Shown here: one piece after another, positions 34,811-41,779 of the stretch
Position numbering within the stretch: the stretch's first letter is position 1
Layout: each line of letters opens with the position of its first letter
Assembly: GCA_963797255.1 (NCBI GenBank)
Contig: CAWCOV010000012.1
Span: 248,001-312,000, forward strand
Length of the DNA stretch: 64,000 nucleotides
Direction: 5' to 3'
DNA from: JANXZS01 sp963797255
GTDB lineage: Bacteria; Acidobacteriota; Terriglobia; Terriglobales; Acidobacteriaceae
Translations under genes and position numbers: made by a program
Notes under the pieces: model-generated
Database searches by the model: none
Told to the model about the DNA's origin: nothing
What the model saw: the letters and a program-made list of their open reading frames with translations, nothing else

Positions 34811-35776
34811 ATGGTTCGCGTTGGTGTGCCTGAAGTGCTGGGTCGAGAGTGGCTGGATCTTTTTCCCAGGGAAGTGGAGATCGTGCCTTTACCGGAGGTT
34901 CCGGAGGCGGGAACCGAGGTGGAGTTCTGGATTGCGCCTATTTATCCCAAGCAGGTGAAGGCGATGTTTCCGCAGCTTGCAGGGGTGAAAGTTGTGCAGG
35001 CGCTGCTTGCCGGGGTGGATTGGGTGCTGGATGCAGTGCCTTCAGGCTTGACTGTTTGCGACTCGCAGGGATGCCACAACGTGTCCACTGCGGAGTGGGT
35101 ATTGATGGCCATCCTGACGAGGATGAAATACGTTCCGATTTTCGTCGAACTGCAGGCCGAGCAGAACTGGCGCGGCAGGACGCGGGCGGACGCGGCGTAC
35201 CAGAAGCTACATTTGCTAAACCAGGTGACGGACCCTCCGATTCTTCTCGAGGAACTGAGCGGCAAGAAAGTGCTGATCGTGGGATACGGATCGATCGGGC
35301 GATCGATTGAAGCGCGGCTTCTGCCATTCGAAGTGGAGATTGTGCGCGTGGCGCGGCATGCCCACGAGGGAGTTGAGCCGGTAGAGAGATTGAAAGAACT
35401 GCTGCCGTCGGCGGATATTGTCGTCCTGATCGTGCCGCAGACGCCGGAGACAAATGGGCTGATTGGCGCGGAAGAGCTGGGACTGATGAAGCAGGGAGCA
35501 TTGCTGATCAATGCGGCGCGCGGGCCGGTGGTGGTGACGGACGCGCTGGTGGATGCGCTTCACGCGGGCAGGATTCACGCGGCGGTGGACGTGACTGATC
35601 CTGAGCCATTGCCCACGGGGCATCCGTTGTGGTCGGCTCCGAATCTTTTCATCACTCCTCACATTGCCTCTTCGAGCCCGCGTTTCATGGAGCGTCCCTT
35701 CAAGCTTGCGGCACAACAGGTGAAACGTTACGTGCAGGGAGAGCCGCTGCTGAATGTAGTTAAAAATGGTTATTAG
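34811..35776 (+). CDS. D-isomer 2-hydroxyacid dehydrogenase
   Basis: 321 residues of the D-2-hydroxyacid dehydrogenase (glyoxylate/phosphoglycerate dehydrogenase-like) family. The NAD-binding Rossmann motif is VLIVGYGSIGRSIEARL; catalytic Arg in INAARGPVVV, Glu in VTDPEPLPTGHPLW, and His in FITPHIASSS. The N-terminal substrate domain is short and unusual (MVRVGVPEVLGREWLDLFP). Substrate cannot be inferred; no serine-pathway genes are nearby. ATG has no strong ribosome site. Confidence 0.9.
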   Translation: MVRVGVPEVLGREWLDLFPREVEIVPLPEVPEAGTEVEFWIAPIYPKQVKAMFPQLAGVKVVQALLAGVDWVLDAVPSGLTVCDSQGCHNVSTAEWVLMAILTRMKYVPIFVELQAEQNWRGRTRADAAYQKLHLLNQVTDPPILLEELSGKKVLIVGYGSIGRSIEARLLPFEVEIVRVARHAHEGVEPVERLKELLPSADIVVLIVPQTPETNGLIGAEELGLMKQGALLINAARGPVVVTDALVDALHAGRIHAAVDVTDPEPLPTGHPLWSAPNLFITPHIASSSPRFMERPFKLAAQQVKRYVQGEPLLNVVKNGY

Positions 35777-35826
35777 AAATCTTTCTGGCTCGTGATTCTT
35801 TGAATTGAAAGTTGGAGGTACATCGT

Positions 35827-37392
35827 TTGTTCGTTCGCAGATTGAGAAAGTCTCTACCCCTGATGTGTCTTGGATTCCTGCTGCCGCTCACTTCCTCTGT
35901 TCTCTCAGCACAAGCCGACGACACTTCGAAGCCCGCCGCCAACAAGGAACAAGCACCACCCGCGAAGCCCGCTCCTGAGACGCCGCCGGTCGTTACGCAC
36001 CATGAGTTGCGCTCCGGTGGACAGACTTTGAAATACACCGCGACCGTCGGACTGATGCCTCTCAAGAATGAGAAGGGCGAAGTTGAAGCCAACATTTTCT
36101 ATGTTGCCTATACGCTGGATCTGCCGGAAGCGGAGCGCGCCAAGCGTCCCTTGATGTTCAGCTTCAACGGCGGGCCGGGATCGGCTTCCATCTGGCTGCA
36201 CCTGGGCGCGATTGGTCCCAGAAAAGTACAGATGCAGCCTGAGGGCTTTCTGCCTGCGCCGCCGTACCACGTTGTCGATAACGAGAACACGTGGCTGACG
36301 AAGACGGACCTGGTATTCATCGATCCGATTGGCACGGGATACAGCCGCGTAACCAAGCCGGAGCTGCTTAAGAAATATCTCGGATTGAAGGGCGATACTT
36401 CTGCTGTCGGCGAATTCATTCGCCACTATCTCGACCGCTACGAACGCTGGTCCTCCCCGCTCTTCCTGGTGGGTGAGAGCTACGGCACGACGCGGGCTTC
36501 GGCACTTTCCGGCCTGATGCTGGAGCGTTATGGCGTGTCGTTCAACGGCATTGTGCTGGTGTCGGCGGTGTTGAATTTTGAGACGCTGGAGTTTGCGCCG
36601 GGCAATGATCTGCCTTACGTGATGTACTTGCCGACTTACACGGCGACCGCGTGGTTTCACAAGAAGCTCGATCCATCGCTGCAGGCAAATCTGCAGCAGA
36701 CGCTGCGACAGGCGGAGCAATTCGCTTCAGGGCCATACGCGCAGGCGCTGGAGAAGGGCGATCGCTTGAGTGCGGAAGAGCGAGCCACGATTATCGATGG
36801 ACTTGCGCGCTTTACGGGCCTTAGCAAAACGTATATCGATCAAAGCGATCTTCGCGTGGAAGAGAGTCATTTCACGAAGGAATTTCTGAGGTCTTCGCGT
36901 TTGAATACCGGCAGACTCGACAGCCGGTTCACCGGCATCGAAGTTCCGCTGACGGATTCCACGAGCAGTTCCGATCCCACGATGGCGGCGATTCGTTCGC
37001 CGTTCACCGCATCGTTCAATCAGTATGTGCGCACGGAGCTTGGCTATAAGACGGACGAGGAGTATTACGTGCTCGGCGGCGGTTTCAAGGAAGGGGACTG
37101 GGAGTGGGGATCGGCGGCTGACGGATTCCCGAACGTGGCTGGTTCGCTGCGCCAGGCCTTTGCCGACAATCCTTACATGAAGTTATATGTCGCGAATGGA
37201 TACTACGACCTGGCGACTCCGTACTATGCGACCGAATACACGCTAGCACACCTTGGTCTTGAACCGGAGGAGAAGAAGCGTGTGACCACGGGCTACTACG
37301 AGGCGGGGCACATGATGTACGTGCGCGATGCGAGCCAGAAACAACTGCATCAAGACGTAGTGAAGTTCATGGACGGGGCACTGGCGCACTAG
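35827..37392 (+). CDS. secreted serine carboxypeptidase-like peptidase (family S10)
   Basis: 521 residues from a TTG at 35827, chosen because GGAGG stands eight bases before it; there is no ATG until codon 13. Signal peptide: basic FVRRLRKSLP then LMCLGFLLPLTSSVLSAQ. After a Pro/Ala/Lys linker the S10 alpha/beta-hydrolase fold shows FNGGPGSASIWLHLGAIGP (oxyanion region), LVGESYGTTR (nucleophile Ser), NGYYDLATPYYATEY (Asp) and YEAGHMMYV (His). Probable periplasmic or extracellular peptide C-terminal processing. It is a single gene 50 bp after the dehydrogenase. Confidence 0.9.
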   Translation: MFVRRLRKSLPLMCLGFLLPLTSSVLSAQADDTSKPAANKEQAPPAKPAPETPPVVTHHELRSGGQTLKYTATVGLMPLKNEKGEVEANIFYVAYTLDLPEAERAKRPLMFSFNGGPGSASIWLHLGAIGPRKVQMQPEGFLPAPPYHVVDNENTWLTKTDLVFIDPIGTGYSRVTKPELLKKYLGLKGDTSAVGEFIRHYLDRYERWSSPLFLVGESYGTTRASALSGLMLERYGVSFNGIVLVSAVLNFETLEFAPGNDLPYVMYLPTYTATAWFHKKLDPSLQANLQQTLRQAEQFASGPYAQALEKGDRLSAEERATIIDGLARFTGLSKTYIDQSDLRVEESHFTKEFLRSSRLNTGRLDSRFTGIEVPLTDSTSSSDPTMAAIRSPFTASFNQYVRTELGYKTDEEYYVLGGGFKEGDWEWGSAADGFPNVAGSLRQAFADNPYMKLYVANGYYDLATPYYATEYTLAHLGLEPEEKKRVTTGYYEAGHMMYVRDASQKQLHQDVVKFMDGALAH

Positions 37393-37406
37393 TCACGAGG
37401 ACGGCC

Positions 37407-38048
37407 TTAGCGGAGAAGTCCACCGCTGGGGCCGGCCCACTCATCCACCACAATTCCGAGGTCGTTCAGCGTCTGGATGGTCGCTTCCACTTTGCGGCGA
37501 ATTTCCGGGCGCACTGTCTTGTTCTGCGTGGGCGCTTCGGCGACGGCTACCACGCGGCCGTAGGGCCACGCCTGGGTGGGGAGAGCGGTCAGCGCATCCG
37601 GCAAATCGGAAAGCCGAATCTGCAAGGTCCGCTTCCGCGCATTTACGGGACGCAGCAGTCCGCCCTGTCCGTCAGGACTTGGGTTGGCGTCGGGCATGAT
37701 GACGCGCAGGGTGAGCATGTCCTTGTCTACGCTGACAAACGGATTCGCCCATGCGTCCTGGCTGCGGACGGCCAAGTAGAGGCTCTTGGACGGAGGCGGA
37801 ATCTGGTCCAATTGCATGCGCTCCTTGTCTCGGGATGCGCGATCCAGGCGGGCTTGTTGCGATCGTGTGGTCACGGTTTCGCTGGTGACTGGAGTATTGC
37901 TGCGGGTGCAACCGGTGAGGATGAGCGACAGCAACAGGAACGATCCGACGGCGACACTTAGCGTGCGATTGAGGCGTAAGGATATAGGGGACAAGAGCGG
38001 GTTCACGGACACAAAGGCAAGGATACCAACAGATCCGCGCGCCTGCAC
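37407..38048 (-). CDS. lipoprotein of unknown function
   Basis: 213 residues from a GTG at 38048, though a GTG at 38006 would give a more normal lipoprotein leader. The hydrophobic stretch ends in the lipobox LILTGC, so the mature protein is anchored by lipid at about Cys47. The mature part has no known motif; a conserved-looking strand-rich section (LYLAVRSQDAWANPFVSVDKDMLTLRVIMPD) and a C-terminal helical section (RRKVEATIQTLNDLGIVVDEW) are visible. It ends the ribH-nusB-enoyl-CoA hydratase unit, 20 bp after the hydratase stop. Confidence 0.65.
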   Translation of the reverse strand: MQARGSVGILAFVSVNPLLSPISLRLNRTLSVAVGSFLLLSLILTGCTRSNTPVTSETVTTRSQQARLDRASRDKERMQLDQIPPPSKSLYLAVRSQDAWANPFVSVDKDMLTLRVIMPDANPSPDGQGGLLRPVNARKRTLQIRLSDLPDALTALPTQAWPYGRVVAVAEAPTQNKTVRPEIRRKVEATIQTLNDLGIVVDEWAGPSGGLLR

Positions 38049-38068
38049 GGTCGGTGGGCGGGCATGGT

Positions 38069-38851
38069 TTATTGCCCCTTCCAGTGCGGGGTGCGCTTTT
38101 CGAGAAATGCGCTGGTTCCTTCCGCCTTGTCTTCGCTGGAACAGCAGAAGCGGAATCCCGCTGCTTCGATTGCAAGTGCCTGATCCAATGGAAGATCGTA
38201 GCCGCGGTGCACGACGTCAAGGCATGCCCGGACGGCGAGTGGGGCCATTTGCGCGATCGACGCTGCAAGCTTTTTGCCGCGCGGAAGCAATTCATCGGCG
38301 GGCACGACTTCCTCGACGAGCCCGATTCGGAGTGCGTCCTGCGCCGGTATGATTTCGCCGGTGAGGAGAAGTTTGAGGGCTACGCCTTTACCGACCAGAC
38401 GTGGCAGGCGCTGCGTGCCTCCATAGCCGGGGATCAGGCCGAGTTTGAGTTCGGGTTGGCCGAGGCGGGCCGATTCGCTGGCGATGCGAAAGGTGCAAGC
38501 GAGGGCAAGTTCGCATCCGCCGCCGAGGGCGAAGCCGTTGATGCAGGCAATGACGGGCTTGCCGCAGTGTTCGATCTGGTTGAATACTGCATGGCCTCGA
38601 GTAGAGAGGCGCTCGCCATCAATCCCGGAAATGCCGGACAACTCCGAAATGTCGGCTCCGGCGGCAAAAGCCTTGTCTCCAGCCCCGGTGATGACGATGG
38701 CGCGAATGGAGTCTTCCGCGGCCAGTTGACGAAACACCACTTCGAGTTCGTTGAACATTTGCCGGTTCAACGCGTTCAATACGCCGGGCCGGTCGAGAGT
38801 CACGACGGCGATAGGTTGAGTTAGTTCGAGGTGAAGGGTCTCAAAGGGCAT
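38069..38851 (-). CDS. enoyl-CoA hydratase / isomerase family protein
   Basis: 260 residues from ATG 38851, preceded by AGAGGAAA; a longer frame upstream overlaps nusB and is not used. Crotonase fold: VVTLDRPGVLNALNRQM, the oxyanion-hole motif FAAGADISEL, INGFALGGGCELALACTFRIAS, the two catalytic glutamates at Glu in GGGCELA and in GQPELKLGLIPGYGGTQRL. Hydratase of short-chain enoyl-CoA in beta-oxidation or butyrate-type metabolism is the best guess. It follows nusB by 28 bp and is likely cotranscribed with it. Confidence 0.92.
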   Translation of the reverse strand: MPFETLHLELTQPIAVVTLDRPGVLNALNRQMFNELEVVFRQLAAEDSIRAIVITGAGDKAFAAGADISELSGISGIDGERLSTRGHAVFNQIEHCGKPVIACINGFALGGGCELALACTFRIASESARLGQPELKLGLIPGYGGTQRLPRLVGKGVALKLLLTGEIIPAQDALRIGLVEEVVPADELLPRGKKLAASIAQMAPLAVRACLDVVHRGYDLPLDQALAIEAAGFRFCCSSEDKAEGTSAFLEKRTPHWKGQ

Positions 38852-38879
38852 GTTTTCCTCTGTTTTTCGTGGCCCGTAT

Positions 38880-39302
38880 CTATGCCTTGGTTCTGTCGCG
38901 CGCGATGGCGTCCAGTACGCCATTGAGAAAGTTGATGGACTCCGGCGAGGAGTATCGTCGAGCGATCTCCAGCGCCTCATTGATGATGATTGGGACCGGG
39001 GTGGCGGGAAAGCCGAGCATCTCCGCGACCGCGCTGCGCAGTACGTTGCGATCGACGGCGGGCATGCGCGTTAATCGCCAGTTGGCGGAATGACTCTCGA
39101 TCAACTGATCGATTTCTTCTTCGCGCACAGAGGCGACGCGGAAGAGGTCATCGGCGAATCCACGAGTGTCGGCCTCGATTTCTTCGCGCGAGCCCCAGAA
39201 AGTAGTGCGGACTTCATCGGCGGTCTGCTTTCCGATGTCCGCCTGGAAGAGCATCTGCATGGCGAGTTCGCGGGATTTGCGGCGTGATCCAGTGGCGGTC
39301 AT
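38880..39302 (-). CDS. nusB: transcription antitermination protein NusB
   Basis: 140 residues. All-helical NusB fold: SRRKSRELAMQMLFQAD at the N-terminus (the boxA RNA-binding Arg-rich helix), then VDRNVLRSAVAEMLGFPATPVPIIINEALEIARRYSS and ESINFLNGVLDAIA. Acts with NusE (ribosomal protein S10, rpsJ at 51405 in this window) at boxA for rRNA antitermination. The ATG overlaps the upstream ribH stop by four bases; ribH-nusB is a conserved gene pair. Confidence 0.95.
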   Translation of the reverse strand: MTATGSRRKSRELAMQMLFQADIGKQTADEVRTTFWGSREEIEADTRGFADDLFRVASVREEEIDQLIESHSANWRLTRMPAVDRNVLRSAVAEMLGFPATPVPIIINEALEIARRYSSPESINFLNGVLDAIARDRTKA

Positions 39303-40171
39303 TGAGCCGACCCAGCGGAGATCCTGCGATGCAGGGAGACCATCTCGATGGCGGCGAGTGCTGCTTCAAATCCCTTGTTGCCGGCCTTGACTCCGGCGCG
39401 GTTGAGAGCCTGCTCCAGCGTTTCGCAGGTGAGGACGCCAAATGCGTGTGGGATGCCGGTATCCTGTTGCGATTGGCCAATGCCGCGGGACACCTCGTTG
39501 TAGATGGCTTCGTAGTGGGCTGTTTCGCCGCGAAGAAGGCAGCCGAGGGTGATGATGGCGTCGACCTGCTTTTTTTCCGCAATAGCTCGGGCGGCGGAAG
39601 GGATTTCCCATGCGCCGGGGACGCGGAGAATCTGGATATCGGATTTTTTTGCGCCGCTGCGAAGAAGGGCATCGAGTGCTCCCTGCAGCAGGCGGTCGAT
39701 GATGACGGCGTTCCAGCGCGCGGCGACGATGGAGAAGCGCATGCCTTCGGCGGATAGGTCGCCTTCCACCGCGACGGGCTTGCCTTTCAGCACGTCTTCC
39801 CACTCCCAAAAGAGAAAGGGAATTCCGGGGACCGGCTCCACGGTAAAGCTGCGGGACTTCCAGTGGGTATCGGTGATGTCGGTGATGCGACTCGAGACTT
39901 CGGTCTCTCCCTCGTTTTTCGCCAACCACGACTTCGCGACTTCGTGCACAGAATCCAGGCTGGTCACTTCAACGAGAATCTCCGCCATGCCGGGCAACGT
40001 GCCGGTAACAAATTCAAGATTGCCGAGCGGCGCGAGAAATGGAACGGCGCGGCTCGATCCGTCTTCCCAGCCTTTTCCGGGCTCAAATCCCAGCACGGAA
40101 AAAAAGCTCGCCATCTTATCCAAGACGGCGGGTGTGCTGGCAGGACGCATGAACGTTACACCCTTAATCAT
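39299..40171 (-). CDS. ribH: VOC (glyoxalase-like) domain fused to lumazine synthase
   Basis: 290 residues in one frame. Residues 1 to about 126 are a glyoxalase/VOC-like domain (FMRPASTPAVLDKMASFFSVLGFEPGKGW, LEFVTGTLPGMAEILVEVTSLDSVHEV). Residues from about 129 to the end are a complete 6,7-dimethyl-8-ribityllumazine synthase: FSIVAARWNAVI, RVPGAWEIPSAA, ITLGCLLRGETAHYEAI with catalytic His219, and FGVLTCETLEQAL. The second-to-last step of riboflavin synthesis. A GTG at codon 127 (39791-39793) has a purine-rich sequence GGGAGTGGGAAGAC before it, so the synthase could also be made alone. The four-base overlap with nusB and the normal synthase length make the C-terminal call certain; the fusion is unusual. 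Confidence 0.9.
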   Translation of the reverse strand: MIKGVTFMRPASTPAVLDKMASFFSVLGFEPGKGWEDGSSRAVPFLAPLGNLEFVTGTLPGMAEILVEVTSLDSVHEVAKSWLAKNEGETEVSSRITDITDTHWKSRSFTVEPVPGIPFLFWEWEDVLKGKPVAVEGDLSAEGMRFSIVAARWNAVIIDRLLQGALDALLRSGAKKSDIQILRVPGAWEIPSAARAIAEKKQVDAIITLGCLLRGETAHYEAIYNEVSRGIGQSQQDTGIPHAFGVLTCETLEQALNRAGVKAGNKGFEAALAAIEMVSLHRRISAGSAQ

Positions 40172-40260
40172 TCCTTGACTTTACCATTTTGGCGCGCCGT
40201 TCCCACACGAACTGGCGCGCACTTTCAACAAAGTCAAGGGGATACCGGGCGAGGGTGATT

Positions 40261-40644
40261 CTAGACTCGCGTTTCGCTCAGTTGACCCAGTTCTTTCAAC
40301 TGCAGACGGTAATCGACGAACAAGCCAATTCCGATCAGCAGCGGTATGATTCCGATCGCGGATCCGTTGAGGGCGTCGAACTCATGTTCAATGCCGGCGA
40401 TGGCGGCAAAGCATAAAATGATGCCGATTCCGGTCGCGATCAGCATGATTGCAGTGCGGCGGGACTTGGCGACCTGGCGGGATGCATCGCCGAAAGAATC
40501 AAAGCTGCCGGACATGCCTTTTTCAATCGCCAGCATTCTTTCCTTGTTCTGCAGGCGTCGAACGCTGAACGCGAAATAGGTAGCGATGGCCACGATCCCG
40601 AGAATCATGGTAAAGAGTGCGATTGGAACCCCAACATCGTGCAT
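40261..40644 (-). CDS. small membrane protein (DUF6249-like)
   Basis: 127 residues from the ATG at 40644, with GGGGG before it; the open frame upstream of this codon overlaps the sigma factor gene and its promoter and is not used. Three hydrophobic helices: VPIALFTMILGIVAIATYFAF, MLIATGIGIILCFAAI and GIIPLLIGIGLFVDYRL, separated by a basic cytoplasmic loop (RRLQNKERMLAIEKGMSGS). This fits the small DUF6249 membrane family of unknown role, often next to ECF sigma operons. It diverges from the sigma gene at 40750. Confidence 0.75.
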   Translation of the reverse strand: MHDVGVPIALFTMILGIVAIATYFAFSVRRLQNKERMLAIEKGMSGSFDSFGDASRQVAKSRRTAIMLIATGIGIILCFAAIAGIEHEFDALNGSAIGIIPLLIGIGLFVDYRLQLKELGQLSETRV

Positions 40645-40695
40645 GGTGAACCCCCATTTAATTTTCTGCCGAAGTTTGACCGGGAACCGCCGAGA

Positions 40696-40722
40696 AAGTT
40701 TCAACGTATTTTTCTGAAACTT
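40696..40722. promoter_or_regulatory. inverted repeat in the sigma factor promoter region
   Basis: AAGTTTCA-N11-TGAAACTT, perfect 8-bp half-sites, in the 105-bp gap shared by the DUF6249-like gene and the ECF sigma gene. AT-rich spacer and TGAAAC half-sites resemble the -35 element of an ECF-controlled promoter (GGAAC-type) in both directions, or an operator. Confidence 0.35.
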
Positions 40723-40749
40723 CTTCATAAATCGGAGGTCTGACAGTCC

Positions 40750-41313
40750 TTGCACACGACGAACGACCAATTCGAGCAGATTGTGCGCGAACATCAGTCG
40801 ATGGTCTTTCGCACGTTGGTTCGCCTGGTGGGCCGGAGTGACAGGACAGAGGACCTTGCGCAGGAGGTGTTTCTGCGGCTGTATCGCGGGCTGCAACAGT
40901 TTCGCAATGATGCGAAGGTGTCGACGTATCTTTATCGCATCATCCTGAACGTGGCGCAGGACGAATGGGCGCGTCGGAAGACGGATCGGCAGCGGATTTG
41001 CGCACTTGGTGAAGAGGATGAGGATTGGGAAGGGCGGCTGCCGCACCCTTCAGAAAATGCCGAACAGGCGCTCGAGCGCAAGCAGACCTGGAATGCAGTG
41101 GAAGCAGCGATGCTGGAGTTGGGCGCGCCGGAACGCGCAGCCATTGTTCTGTATCACCAGGAGGATTGCTCCTATGAACAGATTTCGATGGTTCTGGGAA
41201 TGCCGATCGGCACGGTGCGTACGCATCTCCACCGAGGGCGGGAGAAACTGAAGCAGGTGTTGCGGAATCACATTAAGATGGAAAGGAGGCACGGATGGGC
41301 GAAGACAAGTTGA
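40750..41313 (+). CDS. ECF RNA polymerase sigma factor (RpoE-like)
   Basis: 187 residues from TTG at 40750; GGAGG stands ten bases before it and no ATG is available. Region 2: FEQIVREHQSMVFRTLVRLVG, TEDLAQEVFLRLYRGLQQF, STYLYRIILNVAQDEWARRK. Region 4: MLELGAPERAAIVLYHQEDCSYEQISMVLGMPIGTVRTHLHRGREKLKQVL. The anti-sigma gene overlaps its 3' end by 19 bp, so both are made together. Confidence 0.9.
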   Translation: MHTTNDQFEQIVREHQSMVFRTLVRLVGRSDRTEDLAQEVFLRLYRGLQQFRNDAKVSTYLYRIILNVAQDEWARRKTDRQRICALGEEDEDWEGRLPHPSENAEQALERKQTWNAVEAAMLELGAPERAAIVLYHQEDCSYEQISMVLGMPIGTVRTHLHRGREKLKQVLRNHIKMERRHGWAKTS

Positions 41314-41705
41314 CCTGCCTGAAGTTTCGAAGCGCGTGGCCCGCCGGCGAGGTAACAGAACTCAGCTGGGAGCAGAGTGAACATCTGCGCGGGTGCGAGG
41401 ACTGTATGAGTGTCCTTCTCGACCGGCAACTCGACTCAAAGCCGCTGGTTAAGGTGCCCGAAGATTTCGCGGTGCGTGTCTCTGCAATGGCAGTGAAGCA
41501 AAGGCCGATGGTGTGGCGCCCGAAGTTTCACGGGCTAACTATCTCCCTTGTGTTGTCGAGCGTAGTACTGCTGGCGGGCGCTGCTGCCGTTTCTGCTCAC
41601 CCGCTTCAGTTCAGTATCAGTTGGCTGGGATTGGCACTGGAAGCTACGGTCGTGCTGGAGGCTGCCGGGCTGGTGCTGTGGACCTTCAGAGAAACCGACG
41701 TCTAG
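41295..41705 (+). CDS. zinc-finger anti-sigma factor, membrane
   Basis: 136 residues. The N-terminus carries HLRGCEDC (His30, Cys34, Cys37), the zinc-binding anti-sigma signature. Two membrane helices follow (LTISLVLSSVVLLAGAAAVSA and LGLALEATVVLEAAGLVLWTF). The periplasmic loop between them is very short, so sensing is likely in the membrane or cytoplasm. The ATG lies inside the sigma gene, in another frame. Confidence 0.78.
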   Translation: MGEDKLTCLKFRSAWPAGEVTELSWEQSEHLRGCEDCMSVLLDRQLDSKPLVKVPEDFAVRVSAMAVKQRPMVWRPKFHGLTISLVLSSVVLLAGAAAVSAHPLQFSISWLGLALEATVVLEAAGLVLWTFRETDV

Positions 41706-41720
41706 CGCAAACATAACAAC

Positions 41721-41750
41721 AAAAGGCCCGCCATTTTGAGCGGGCCTTTT
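41721..41750. terminator. bidirectional intrinsic terminator
   Basis: Perfect arms AAAAGGCCCGC and GCGGGCCTTTT with an 8-nt loop. Ends the sigma/anti-sigma transcript on the plus strand and the lipoprotein transcript at 41780 on the minus strand. Confidence 0.9.
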
Positions 41751-41779
41751 GGTTTGTAGCTATGACGGTTGCTAATGAC

